A stretch of DNA of 64,000 nucleotides from Belnapia sp. F-4-1 (GCF_000802185.1 NZ_KN676113.1:4049430-4113429), one strand, 5' to 3'; positions 26,699 to 34,989 are shown, counted from the first letter of the stretch. Notes: a model not told the origin generated them from the sequence alone. A program made the numbers and translations.

Positions 26699-28108
26699 AT
26701 GCCCGCTGATCCTTTCGGCCTCCTCCGCGACCTGGCGGAGATGCCCGAGCGCGGCTTCCGCAGCCTGATCGGCCAGCCGCGCGTCCGGCTCGCGGTCACC
26801 GGCCTGACCCGGGCGGGGAAGACGGTCTTTCTCACCGCTCTCGTCGCCAACTTGCTGGCCGCCGGGCGCGGGCGGCGCACGCTGCCGTTGCTGGAGCAGG
26901 CGGCTGGTGGGCGGCTGCGGGGCGTGCGGCTGGTGCCTTCGGCGACCGAGGCCTTGCCGCGCTTCGATGTTGAGGCGCATCTCGCGGCATTGGCGGCCGA
27001 TCCGCCCTCCTGGCCGGGCCGGACGGACGACCTTTCCACGCTGGAGCTGACCCTCGAGCTCGAGCGCGGCAGCAGCCTCGGCAGCCTGCTGGGCGGGTTG
27101 AGCGGGCGGCGGACGGTGACGCTGGAACTGCTCGACTATCCCGGCGAGTGGCTGCTCGACCTGCCGATGCTCGACCAGGGCTATGCGGAGTGGTCGGCTG
27201 AGGCCTTGCGGCGGCTGCGCCGGGCTGAGGCTTCAACGGCGGCGCGCGAGTTCCTGGACTGGGCGGAGGCGCTGCCGGCCGGGTCCCCGGCGGATGAGGC
27301 GCTGGCGCGACGTGGCCATGCGCTCTACCGCGATGCCTTGCGGGAGTGCCGGGACCGGCTTGGCTTCCGCTTCCTCCAGCCCGGACGGGTGCTCAATCCG
27401 GGGCCGCGGGGCGAGACGCCGCTGCTCTGGTTCTTTCCCCTGCCGCACCCGCGCGGTGGCGGTTTGGCCGCCCTGCTGGCGGAGCGCCATGCCGCTTATG
27501 TGGCCGCGCAGCGGGCAGAGTTTTTCGAGCCCTTCTTCCGCCGCTTCGACCGGCAGGCGGTGCTGGTCGATGTGCTCGGCGCGCTGCATGCCGGACAGGC
27601 CGCCTTCGAGGATACGGCGGAGGCGCTCGCGGCCATTGCCGGCGCCCTGCGCCATGGCGGCGGCTGGCTGGACTGGCTGACCGGGGCCGGCATCAGCCGC
27701 ATCGCCTTCGCTGCCACCAAGTCCGACCATGTGCCGGCGCGGCAGCGGGATGCGCTGGCGGCGCTGCTCGGCCATCTCGTCGCCGGGCCGCAGGACAGGG
27801 CGGGCGAGGCGGGCGTACCCACCAGCGTGCACGCCCTCGCCTCGCTGCGCTGCACGGAGGACGATGTGGCGGTGCTGGACGGCCGCCCGGTCGCCGCCGT
27901 GCGCGGGTTGCTTCTGGCGAACGGGCGAAGCGCCAAGGTCTATCCCGGTGAGATTCCCCTGAGGCCGCCCGAGCCGGGCTTCTGGGAGCATGGCTTCTTC
28001 GAGATGCCGGAATTCCAGCCGCCCCGGCTGGACGCGGCGGGCGGCTCCGGCGTTCCGCATCTCGGGCTGGATGCGCTGTTGGCGGCGCTGATCGGAGACC
28101 TGCTGTGA
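26699..28108 (+). CDS. YcjX-like (DUF463) P-loop stress protein
   Basis: A 469-residue NTPase of the YcjX family, linked in other bacteria to envelope stress and phage-shock regulons. The Walker A motif is GLTRAGKT (about 35-42), and a Walker B-like block is LELLDYPGEWLLDLP. Later blocks typical of the family are RFLQPGR and FAATKSDHVP, a base-recognition-like TKxD. The ATG at 26699 follows GGGGGACC at a spacing of about 10. It overlaps the next gene by 4 bases and forms the usual ycjX-ycjF pair. Confidence 0.9.
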   Translation: MPADPFGLLRDLAEMPERGFRSLIGQPRVRLAVTGLTRAGKTVFLTALVANLLAAGRGRRTLPLLEQAAGGRLRGVRLVPSATEALPRFDVEAHLAALAADPPSWPGRTDDLSTLELTLELERGSSLGSLLGGLSGRRTVTLELLDYPGEWLLDLPMLDQGYAEWSAEALRRLRRAEASTAAREFLDWAEALPAGSPADEALARRGHALYRDALRECRDRLGFRFLQPGRVLNPGPRGETPLLWFFPLPHPRGGGLAALLAERHAAYVAAQRAEFFEPFFRRFDRQAVLVDVLGALHAGQAAFEDTAEALAAIAGALRHGGGWLDWLTGAGISRIAFAATKSDHVPARQRDALAALLGHLVAGPQDRAGEAGVPTSVHALASLRCTEDDVAVLDGRPVAAVRGLLLANGRSAKVYPGEIPLRPPEPGFWEHGFFEMPEFQPPRLDAAGGSGVPHLGLDALLAALIGDLL

Positions 28109-28974
28109 GCGATGCGCCCAAGGGCCCGCGGGTGATCCTGGAGGAGCCGGCGCCGCGGCTCGACTTCCAATGGGAACAGGCGGTGGTGCCGGTGGCGGTG
28201 CCGGCCCCGCGAGCCCGTTGGTCCGGGCTCGGGCGCGCGGCGGCGGGGGCGGCGGTGCTCGGCCTTGGCCTGGCGGCGCTGGATGCGGCCAATTTCGTCG
28301 TCGACCAGTTCGGCCGGGGGCCGGTGCAGGGCTGGGCGACGCTCGGCGTGGTAGGGGTCGGCTTCGGCCTGCTGGCGGGTGGCGCCTGGCGCGAGTTGCG
28401 GAGCCTTGCCGCGCTCCGGGCGGTGGACCGGGCGCGGGTGGCCTTCGCCCGGCAGGACCTGGAGACCGCGCGGGCGGAGACGCTGCGCTGGGCGGGCGGC
28501 GTCGCCGAAGCGGCGAGCCTGCAACCGGCCTTGCGCCAGGCCGGCAGCACGGAGGAGTTGCGCGCGCTGCTCGAGGGCGGTCCGCTGCGGCTGCTGGACG
28601 CGGAGGCGGCGGGGCTTGGTCGGGTGGCGGCGGTGCAGGCCTTCTCGATCACCGCGGTCAGCCCCTCGCCGGGGCTTGATGCTCTGGTCTTCGCCTGGCG
28701 CGGCGTGCGGCTGGTGCGGCAGGTGGCGGCGCTGCACGGGCTGCGGCCGGGCTTCGCGGGAACGCTTGCCCTGGTGAGGCGGACATTGTTCGACGCTGCC
28801 ACCGTCGCCGCGACGGATGTCGCTGTGGATGCGGCGGCGCGGGCGCTGCTCTCCAACAAGCTGCTGGAGCAGTTCGCCGGAGAGGCAGCGGCCGGGGCGG
28901 TAGCGGCACGGCGGATGCTGCGCCTCGCCCGCGTCGCGGCGGAAGCCTGCCGGATCGTCCCGCCGTTGCGCTGA
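28105..28974 (+). CDS. YcjF-like inner-membrane protein (TIGR01620/DUF697)
   Basis: A 289-residue protein with a Pro-rich N-terminus, two adjacent hydrophobic segments (about 42-60 and 72-92), a charged helical middle, and a C-terminal DUF697-type region (ITAVSPSPGLDALVFAWRGVRLVRQVA). This is the layout of YcjF, the constant neighbour of YcjX. The GTG start overlaps the ycjX-like stop (GTGA), giving tight coupling. The molecular role is unknown; a membrane anchor or partner for the NTPase is inferred. Confidence 0.85.
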   Translation: MSDAPKGPRVILEEPAPRLDFQWEQAVVPVAVPAPRARWSGLGRAAAGAAVLGLGLAALDAANFVVDQFGRGPVQGWATLGVVGVGFGLLAGGAWRELRSLAALRAVDRARVAFARQDLETARAETLRWAGGVAEAASLQPALRQAGSTEELRALLEGGPLRLLDAEAAGLGRVAAVQAFSITAVSPSPGLDALVFAWRGVRLVRQVAALHGLRPGFAGTLALVRRTLFDAATVAATDVAVDAAARALLSNKLLEQFAGEAAAGAVAARRMLRLARVAAEACRIVPPLR

Positions 28975-29433
28975 CTACCCCTCGACGGACAGCAGCTTGT
29001 CCCGCAGGGCGATGACGCGCTGCTTCAGGTCGTGGACGGCCTTCAAGTCGCCGCCGAAAACCTGCTCCACCCAATCCGGGTGCAGCTCGCAGGCCTTGTC
29101 ATGCAGGGCGCGGCCCTGCTCGGTGAGGCGGATGCGCACCTGCCGCTCATCCTCCGTGTCGCGCTCGCGCCGGATGTAGCCGAGCGCCTCCAGCCGCTTC
29201 AGCATCGGCGTCAGCGTACTGGATTCGAGGTAGAGCTTGTCGCCGATCGCGCTGACGGTGCGGTTGTCCTCCTTCCACAGCACGATCATGACCAGGTACT
29301 GCGGGTAGGTCAGGCCGATCTTCTCCAGCATCGGCTTGTTGGCGCGCCCCATGGCCTGCGCAGTGGAATGCAGGGCGAAGCAGAGGAACTCGTTCAGATC
29401 CAGGCTCGGGCCGGTCGGTGTCGATTCGCTCAT
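28975..29433 (-). CDS. MarR-family regulator of the OhrR type
   Basis: A 152-residue winged-helix repressor. The N-terminal block NEFLCFALHSTAQA places a lone conserved cysteine at about residue 18, followed by IGLTYPQYLVMIVLW. These are the hallmarks of OhrR, which senses organic hydroperoxides through that cysteine. The wing has RRERDTEDERQVRIRLT. It reads away from the small secreted gene at 29613, so the two share a 179-base control region with repeated dyads. No ohr peroxidase gene is adjacent, so the regulated target is open. The stop codon directly abuts the convergent ycjF-like gene. Confidence 0.85.
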   Translation of the reverse strand: MSESTPTGPSLDLNEFLCFALHSTAQAMGRANKPMLEKIGLTYPQYLVMIVLWKEDNRTVSAIGDKLYLESSTLTPMLKRLEALGYIRRERDTEDERQVRIRLTEQGRALHDKACELHPDWVEQVFGGDLKAVHDLKQRVIALRDKLLSVEG

Positions 29434-29478
29434 GGCTGCACTCCCATTTGACGTCTGTCCCTTACCTCACCAAATGAA

Positions 29479-29557
29479 TATCGCGCGATTTAATCGCACA
29501 TGAAAGGCCTGCATGGCTGACATGCGGATATGTCTATCGCGTACGACCTAATCGCCC
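29479..29557. promoter_or_regulatory. Repeated dyad elements between the OhrR-like gene and the secreted-protein gene
   Basis: Two related elements, TATCGCGCGATTTAATCGCAC (29479-29499, containing the palindrome ATCGCGCGAT) and TATCGCGTACGACCTAATCGCCC (29535-29557), lie 35 bases apart in the divergent intergenic region. They differ by a 2-base insertion and a few substitutions. Two matched sites of this kind are expected for a dimeric MarR regulator controlling itself and the divergent gene. The binding is inferred. Confidence 0.5.
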
Positions 29558-29612
29558 GCTACATAGCCTCTCAACACGGCGCCGGTAGTCGGGGCCTGAA
29601 GGAGACTGAACC

Positions 29613-29957
29613 ATGTTCCGCAACGCACTGATCGCCTCCGCGATGCTGTTCGGCACGGCCGGTGCCGCGCTGGCCCAGGACAATGGCCCCCGCCTCGTCG
29701 GCGGCGGCGCCGATGGCGGCCCCCGGGTCGTGTACGCCGAGCCCAGCCAGAATGTCGTCGGTGGCGGCTACGCCCGCATCACCGGCGAGGCCAGCAACCG
29801 CAGCGTCGCCTATTCCGGCCCGACGGCAGGCCAGCCCGTGACCGGCTATGTTGCCCGGCTCGTGGGCGGTGGCCGCGAGCAGGCCCTGGTCTATGCTCCG
29901 GCGCAGGCCGGCAGCCCGACCCTGGCCGAGCGGACGACCGACCGCATCGGCGGCTGA
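29613..29957 (+). CDS. Small secreted protein of unknown function
   Basis: A 114-residue protein with a signal peptide (MFRNALIASAMLFGTAGAALAQ). The mature part is Gly-rich and holds two similar segments, RLVGGGADGGPRVVYAEP and RLVGGGREQALVYAP, an internal repeat. The ribosome site AAGGAG lies 8 bases before the ATG. It is divergent from the OhrR-like regulator and downstream of its probable operators, so it is a candidate target. I do not recognise the family. Confidence 0.75.
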   Translation: MFRNALIASAMLFGTAGAALAQDNGPRLVGGGADGGPRVVYAEPSQNVVGGGYARITGEASNRSVAYSGPTAGQPVTGYVARLVGGGREQALVYAPAQAGSPTLAERTTDRIGG

Positions 29958-29971
29958 CGCTGATTTAGCTC

Positions 29972-29995
29972 CCGCGGCGCCTCCGGGCGCCGCGG
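29972..29995. terminator. Bidirectional terminator hairpin
   Basis: CCGCGGCGCC and GGCGCCGCGG pair perfectly over 10 bp with a TCCG loop. It lies in the 42-base gap between the secreted-protein gene and the convergent Bug receptor gene. The symmetry and place fit a shared terminator, though U-tracts are weak. Confidence 0.65.
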
Positions 29996-29999
29996 CGGC

Positions 30000-30977
30000 T
30001 CATCCCTCCAGCCTGACATTGGCGATGCGGGCAACCTCGCGCCATTGCGCGATTTCCCGCCGCACGAAACTCCCGAATTCCTCCGGCGTGCCCGGCGCCG
30101 CCGTGCCGCCAAGCTCGATGAAGCGCGCCTGCATCGCCGGCTGGCGCAGGACGGCGCCGAGATCGGCATTCACCTTCTGCACGATCTCCGCCGGCGTCCC
30201 GGCCGGGGCGCAGAGCCCGGTCCAGCCATAGGCCCCGTAGCCGGGCGCCACCGTTTCGGCGATGGTCGGCACCTCCGGCAGCTGCGGCGCGCGGTCCGGC
30301 GTGGTGACGGCGATGGGGATGACCTTGCCCGCCTGGATATGCGGCAGGGCCGAGGCGACGCTGTCGAACATCAGCTTCACGTTGCCCGAAAGCAGGTCGG
30401 CCATGGCCGGACCGCTGCCGCGGTAATGAACCATGTTCACCCGGATGCCGGTGCGGTGAACGAAGAGCTCGGCCGACATGTGCTGGCTCGTCGCCGGCCC
30501 TGCCGTCGCCACATCGATCGCCCCGGGCGCGGCCTTGGCCGTCGCCACGACCTCAGCCGCTGTCCGCATTCCGAGCGAAGGGTGCGCCACGATCAGCAGC
30601 GGCAGCACCACGACATTGCTGACGAAGGCGAAATCCCGTTCGGCATCATAGGGGATGCGCGGCAGCACGGACGGGTTGACCCCGAGCGTCCCCGACGTGC
30701 CCGCCGTCAGCGTGTAGCCATCCGCCGCCGCCCGTGCCCCCGCCTCCAGCGCCGGCGCCCCGGCGCCTCCGCCGCGATTCTCGACGACGACACGCTGCGG
30801 CCAGCGCCGTGACAACTCGTCGGCATAGAGCCGCGTGAAGATGTCGGCCGCCTGGCCGGGCGGGAAGGGCACGATGATCCGCACCGGCTTCTCCGGCCAG
30901 GCCGGTTGCTGCGCCCGGGCGAGGCCCGGCACCATGGCGGCAGCCCCGAGCAGGCTGCGGCGCGTGAGATGCGTCAT
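30000..30977 (-). CDS. Bug/TctC family tripartite tricarboxylate transporter receptor
   Basis: A 325-residue periplasmic solute receptor. The N-terminus MTHLTRRSLLGAAAMVPGLARAQ is a signal peptide with a twin-arginine look. The mature protein begins with WPEKPVRIIVPFPPGQAADIFTR, the family opening, and has GTLGVNPSVLPRIPYD and VNMVHYRGSGPAMADLL. Bug receptors bind small carboxylates. No TctA/TctB genes are near, which is common for this expanded family. It diverges from a truncated dehydrogenase gene 62 bases away, whose substrate it may have delivered. Confidence 0.9.
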   Translation of the reverse strand: MTHLTRRSLLGAAAMVPGLARAQQPAWPEKPVRIIVPFPPGQAADIFTRLYADELSRRWPQRVVVENRGGGAGAPALEAGARAAADGYTLTAGTSGTLGVNPSVLPRIPYDAERDFAFVSNVVVLPLLIVAHPSLGMRTAAEVVATAKAAPGAIDVATAGPATSQHMSAELFVHRTGIRVNMVHYRGSGPAMADLLSGNVKLMFDSVASALPHIQAGKVIPIAVTTPDRAPQLPEVPTIAETVAPGYGAYGWTGLCAPAGTPAEIVQKVNADLGAVLRQPAMQARFIELGGTAAPGTPEEFGSFVRREIAQWREVARIANVRLEG

Positions 30978-31039
30978 GAACTGTCCCTCCCGGACTCTTT
31001 GCCGCAGGATGGCGCCAAAGTTGTGGGAAGGGAAAGCGT

Positions 31040-31610
31040 ATGGCCGCCAATTCGGTACGGATCGCGGTGCTGCCGGGCGACGGCATCGGCACGGAAGTGA
31101 CGGATGCGACGCTCGCGGTGCTGGAGCCGCTGGCCCGCCGCCACGGCATCGGCTTCTCGACCGAGACGCTGCCGGCCGGCGCTTTCCATTACCAGGCGAC
31201 CGGCGAGGCCTTTCCCGAGAGCAGCTTCCGCGCCGCCGAGGGGGCGGACGCCATCCTGCTAGGCGCCATGGGCTGGCCCGGCATCCGCCAGGCGGACGGG
31301 ACCGAGATTGCGCCGCAGCTCGACCTCCGCTTCCGCCTCGGCCTTTATGCCGGCGTGCGGCCGGTGCGCGCCATCCCCGGCGTGCCCGTGGCGCTTGCCA
31401 ACCCGCGCGCCCAATCCATGGACTTCGTCCTGGTGCGGGAGAGCACGGAGGGGCTGTTCCACTCGCGCGGCGCCGGTCTGGTGACGGAGGACCGGGCGGA
31501 AGAAACGCTCCGCATCACCCGCGCGACGACCGAGAAGCTTTCCCGCTTCAGCTTCCGCCTCGCCGAGCGCCGGGCGGCACGGCTCGGCCGAAAGGGACGC
31601 GTGACCCTGG
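31040..31610 (+). pseudogene. Isopropylmalate/tartrate dehydrogenase-like gene, 3' part lost
   Basis: The first 190 codons match the isocitrate/isopropylmalate dehydrogenase fold: RIAVLPGDGIGTEV, AILLGAMGWP, the substrate-contact block LDLRFRLGLYAGVRPVR, and VLVRESTEGLFHSR. The family normally continues from VTLVDKAN to about 350 residues. Here homology stops after VTLV at 31610, and the frame runs through unrelated AT-rich DNA to a stop at 31729. The missing C-terminal half, including the metal-binding Asp residues, was not found elsewhere in the window. An insertion or rearrangement removed it. Confidence 0.85.
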
Positions 31611-31735
31611 TTAATATTTTCCCTAATATTTTCCCCATTGGTATATCTCAGAAGATCAGTTCTGGAAGGGGAATCTCATACCTGTTTCATACAAAGCGCT
31701 TGCCCAAGACTGGCCTCACGCATTATTGACCGGGT
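31611..31735. other. Core/accessory boundary: AT-rich junction
   Basis: Base composition changes sharply from GC-rich coding DNA to AT-rich DNA exactly where the dehydrogenase homology ends. The following genes are phage- and island-like. No tRNA or clear attachment core was recognised, and the matching right-hand end was not found in the window. Confidence 0.6.
31612..31635. repeat. 12-bp perfect tandem duplication at the junction
   Basis: TAATATTTTCCC occurs twice in direct succession (31612-31623 and 31624-31635), starting one base after the last conserved codon of the truncated dehydrogenase. It could be a target duplication, part of an attachment site or a slippage product. Confidence 0.75.
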
Positions 31736-32152
31736 ATGAACACCACTCACTATAACCCATACAGCCTTCGTTGGAAGCACGGTCAGTTCACCGTGGACCA
31801 CCCGCAGACCGGCCTCCCGGTTCCCGTGGCTGAAGTCCTGGCCCCCGCCGTCGAGCCCGCCGTTGCCCTCCCGCCAGCCGCACAGGCCGCCCTGGAAAGC
31901 AACCCGCTGCTTACCAGGGAGCAGGCCGCCGCGTTCCTTGGCGTTGCCACCACCACCCTGGCCGATTGGGCAACGCAGCAGAAAGGGCCGCCCTTCCTCG
32001 ACTATGGCCGGTCCGCCACCTATGCCCTGGCAGACCTTCTCCAGTGGCTCGCGGAACAGCCCCGCAGGGGTTGTGCTCCTCCACCCGTCGCGCCCCTGAA
32101 GGAGGCCCCCAAGAAGACCAGGGGGCGGCCAAGGAGCGTTCCCCTTATCTGA
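31736..32152 (+). CDS. Excisionase/MerR-like helix-turn-helix protein
   Basis: A 138-residue protein. A Pro/Ala-rich N-terminal half precedes a small DNA-binding domain at about 58-108 (LLTREQAAAFLGVATTTLADW, then GPPFLDYGRSATYALADLLQWL). That pattern is shared by excisionase, AlpA and MerR-type HTH proteins of mobile elements. A basic tail (KKTRGRPRS) may aid DNA binding. It is the first gene inside the accessory region, where such regulators often sit. The ATG at 31736 has only GGGT before it. Confidence 0.6.
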   Translation: MNTTHYNPYSLRWKHGQFTVDHPQTGLPVPVAEVLAPAVEPAVALPPAAQAALESNPLLTREQAAAFLGVATTTLADWATQQKGPPFLDYGRSATYALADLLQWLAEQPRRGCAPPPVAPLKEAPKKTRGRPRSVPLI

Positions 32153-32204
32153 TTGCCAGACGCGGGATCGACACCGCCAGGGCCAGGGGAGAGGCTGATG
32201 CCTA

Positions 32205-32735
32205 TCACCACCAGGGCGCCAGATGCCGTGGCACTTGCGCTAGAGGCCGCCAGGGTGGGCTTCCGCGTGGTGGCCGCAACCCCCCCCTGGTAATTGCCCG
32301 CATGGCTTCCAGCGCCAACCAGGGACGGTCTGGCGGTGGGTGCGGCGAAGGTCCCGGTGACGCAATGCGAACCGCGTGCCGCCTGGACGGGCGGGTGGTC
32401 ACCGCCGCCAGGGCGCCCATGATCCCACCACCGGCAGCAACCATGGCTGGCTTCAAGGTGGTAATCGCGGCGGAGCCAATAATGGTCTGTGTTCCGGAGG
32501 CTGTCATGACGGGCTTCAGGGTGGTGGCCGCTGCTGAACCGCTGAGGGTGTAGGTACCGGAGGCCGCCAGGAAGGGGATCGCGGTGGTTGCGGAAAGCGT
32601 TCCCGTTACACTAGGGACACCGCTTACCGTTCCGTCAGCGGATAGGGACGGCATGGCAAGGGTGGCTGATACTGTACCCGTAACGGAGTGAGTCCCGGCG
32701 GATGCCAGCGCGGGCTTGCTGGTATTGGCGGTGCC
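32205..32735 (-). pseudogene. Decayed phage-type tandem-repeat (tail/appendage-like) protein
   Basis: On the minus strand the sequence encodes repeating units of about 21 residues starting with Pro and containing A-S-G-T and a V/I-x-G turn (PFLAASGTYTLSG, PVMTASGTQTIIG). Such repeats are common in phage virion and tail proteins of alphaproteobacteria. Beyond about 32390 the repeat pattern continues only in another frame (RPSLVGAGSHAG, KPTLAASSASATASG). A C8 run is present at 32280-32287. The N-terminal side is cut off at 32735, where a kinase fragment on the other strand begins. Confidence 0.5.
32391..32714 (-). repeat. 63-nt tandem coding repeat
   Basis: Five successive units of 21, 25, 21, 21 and 20 codons (residues 19-126 of the minus-strand frame), each opening with Pro. 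Units three and four are the most alike, sharing TTLKP at their boundaries. The 25-codon unit carries a 4-codon insertion. Confidence 0.6.
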
Positions 32736-33215
32736 GACGAGGAGGCGACCGTGGTCAACACCCAGCACTTTATCGAGGGTCTATGCGCTGACATCATAGC
32801 GGCACAGATGGGTGACGGCTTGCGCCCGGTGGCGCTGGTGACAGAGGCCGAGGCGCACACGCTTGACACCGAGCGGGCTGTACAGCTTGGGCTTGTGCTG
32901 AACGAGGCGGTGACCAACGCCCTCAAATATGCCTTTCCCAAGGACCGGGCCGGGACTGTGCAGGTACGCTTCGCGCGCGAGGCGGGAGAGTTCGTCTTGA
33001 CCGTGGCCGACGACGGCATTGGTCTGCCCGCCGAGGGTGAGTTGCTGGGGGCGCCGCCTGCAATGCCCCTGCAAGGCTCGGGCATGGGTACGCGGCTGCT
33101 GCGTGCATTGGCGGCGCAGCTTCGCGGCACCTTCTCGCGCCAACCCGGCGAGTGCGGCCGGGGAACGGTCGCCGGGCTGCGCTTTCGTGCCGCACCGCCC
33201 GGGTCACCTCACTGA
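32736..33215 (+). pseudogene. C-terminal fragment of a HisKA_2/HWE-type sensor histidine kinase
   Basis: About 159 codons of a kinase ATP-binding domain without its sensor or phospho-His region. The N box is LNEAVTNALKYAFP, the G1 box DDGIGLP and the G2 box GSGMGTRLL, followed by a GTVAGLRF-type end. Homology begins abruptly at 32736, directly against the phage-like repeat gene. The protein would need the missing half to be active, so I call it a remnant. Confidence 0.7.
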
Positions 33216-33276
33216 ACTAGCATTGCCGGCACGCTGGGCCGCCGAACCCGTCATCGGCCCGGCGGTCCGGAGGGGA

Positions 33277-33504
33277 TTACCTTCGCGTATCGGCGTGAAC
33301 GTTGCCCTGCCGGTCTTTGCGCATGAACAGGGGTGCCAGACCCGCCAGACCCAAGAGGCCGATCCAGCCCCAATCGAAACCGTCGTCGCGGTCGCCCACG
33401 GGCGTGACGGTGCTTGACGGCGGCGTCGCAGTTGTGGTCTGGGCGATTGCCGGACCGGCCAGGACAACGGTGAGCATTGCCACTGCACCAAAGCGAGTGA
33501 GCAT
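33277..33504 (-). CDS. WGxxGxxG-type small membrane protein
   Basis: A 75-residue protein with a signal peptide (MLTRFGAVAMLTVVLAGPAIAQ), a short Thr/Ser/Pro linker, then an acidic DDGFD patch. The tail has DWGWIGLLGLAGLAPLF followed by basic residues. This matches the WGxxGxxG-CTERM-like small proteins: exported, with a C-terminal membrane or sorting tail. GGGAGAAACG lies just upstream of the ATG. No sorting enzyme gene was seen. Confidence 0.65.
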   Translation of the reverse strand: MLTRFGAVAMLTVVLAGPAIAQTTTATPPSSTVTPVGDRDDGFDWGWIGLLGLAGLAPLFMRKDRQGNVHADTRR

Positions 33505-33792
33505 GATCGTTTCTCCCAGTACCCCGCCAATCCGACGGGTATCGAAAGTAACGCTGTGTCGGATGGTGTCGTTCCGTGAGGAGGGCGGATGTCCAGGCCG
33601 CGGCCTGATTAGACGCTGATCGAGGCCCCGACGACACCAACATCACCAAGCGATGTTGCCAGTCTGACCTCTGGGCGAAAATCGTCCCTCCATACGCCAC
33701 CGCCATGAACTTCGTCGCATGCACGTCGTCTTGTCATCGCCGTCTTGACAAGGGCGCAAGTGGTGCTCCCGGGGCAAGAGTCGCATTCGAGC

Positions 33793-34134
33793 ATGGGCTG
33801 CTGTGGCATGGTTGATGGTGCGGATATCCTCAGGCGGCTGAACGCCGACCTGCTCGCCCTCGCGGCGCGGTCGTTGGACTTGGGCTGGACGCTGTTTGTC
33901 ACCGGGGCAGCGTGGACCTTTTGGGCGCCTGCGTCCCGGACGGCGGACCTGATGGCGCTCGGCCTCGACCGTATGCCGTCAACACGGGACGAACTCCGGA
34001 GGGCCTATCGCCGTGCAGCCAAGGAGGCGCATCCAGATGCGGGGGGCAGCGCGGATGCGTTCCGGGCTGTGACAGAGGCGTTCGGGCGGCTGACGCGCGG
34101 GCACGCACGGACGCGTCAACTCGCTGCAAGGTAG
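33793..34134 (+). CDS. J-domain (DnaJ-like) protein
   Basis: A protein of about 113 residues. The N-terminal half has a hydrophobic stretch (LGWTLFVTGAAWTFWAP). The C-terminal half is a J domain (STRDELRRAYRRAAKEAHPDAGGSADAF) containing the essential HPD tripeptide, then VTEAFGRL. It could bring a DnaK-type chaperone to a membrane site. The start is unsure: ATGs at 33745, 33793 and 33808 are in frame and none has a good ribosome site. Confidence 0.6.
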   Translation: MGCCGMVDGADILRRLNADLLALAARSLDLGWTLFVTGAAWTFWAPASRTADLMALGLDRMPSTRDELRRAYRRAAKEAHPDAGGSADAFRAVTEAFGRLTRGHARTRQLAAR

Positions 34135-34298
34135 GCGGCAGGTGACCACGCCTCGACGGTGACGAAGGCCGCCGTCTGCGCCGCCGTAGCGTTGGCGCAC
34201 CAGCACCGGTCCCACCTGCCAAATCCGTTTAGGCGAACAAGCTGTCCGCGGCGCTTTCCAGGCCGCGGTACAAGCCGGGCGGTTCGGCCTATGCGGGT

Positions 34299-34835
34299 TT
34301 ACCCACCATTTTTACGCGCCGCGACGCCCGCTTCGACGAGCGCCCGCGCCCGCTCAGGGCCACCGCGGCCTACAGGCGTGAAGGTACGCCCGCTCAGGGC
34401 ATTGTAGTGGCAGAAGAACGCCTCGATCTCGTCCAGCAGGCCCGGCCGAAGGTCTTCGAGCCGGTGGACATGGGCGTGCGTGCGGGCCATGGTGGCGACC
34501 GCAAGGAGACGGTCGTTGCGCTCCGTCTTGCCGTCTCGCTCTCGCTGCTCCGCCTCGATCACGCCGAGTGGCCGTGCCGAAAGCAGGCAGCCTACCGGGA
34601 GCGACACGTCAAGCAGGACCAGAACGTCGAGCGGGTCACCATCCTCTCCGAGCGTGGAAGGGACGAAGCCGAAGTCGTGGGGAAACACGTTGCCCTCCGG
34701 CATTACCGCCTTGAAGCGGAATACGCCGAACTCCTCATCATAGGCGTATTTGTTGTGGCTGCCCTTGGGCGTTTCAATGATGACGTTGATGTCTCCGTGT
34801 GCGTCGAACGCCGGAATTTGGGTGAGGAGTTTCAT
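34299..34835 (-). CDS. ppa: Inorganic pyrophosphatase (class I)
   Basis: A soluble family I pyrophosphatase of 178 residues, near the usual 175. The signature with the metal-binding aspartates is EDGDPLDVLVL (Asp65, Asp67, Asp70). The N-terminal ETPKGSHNKY block holds the phosphate-binding Lys, and FPHDFGFVPST follows. It hydrolyses pyrophosphate made in biosynthesis. The sequence differs from the common KIPVGKNPP type, so it may be a second copy carried in the accessory region. The start MKLLTQIP at 34835 is chosen; 34847 is also possible, and neither has a clear ribosome site. Confidence 0.85.
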   Translation of the reverse strand: MKLLTQIPAFDAHGDINVIIETPKGSHNKYAYDEEFGVFRFKAVMPEGNVFPHDFGFVPSTLGEDGDPLDVLVLLDVSLPVGCLLSARPLGVIEAEQRERDGKTERNDRLLAVATMARTHAHVHRLEDLRPGLLDEIEAFFCHYNALSGRTFTPVGRGGPERARALVEAGVAARKNGG

Positions 34836-34989
34836 CGGAGGTTCCATTGCGCAACACTGCGGCGAACCGGGCAACGCTCGGGAACGGAAGCCGGTTCAGG
34901 GCCTCTGTCCAGCGCGGGTCGGTGCAGTGTGCTGTAGGCGACGAGGTGTGAAGCAAGGTAAGCGACACTCGGGTGCTTACCGATCGAGT

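Noticed and set aside
33609-33902. Minus-strand 97-codon frame near the J-domain gene
   Set aside because: No ribosome site or motif; partly a shadow of the J-domain frame.
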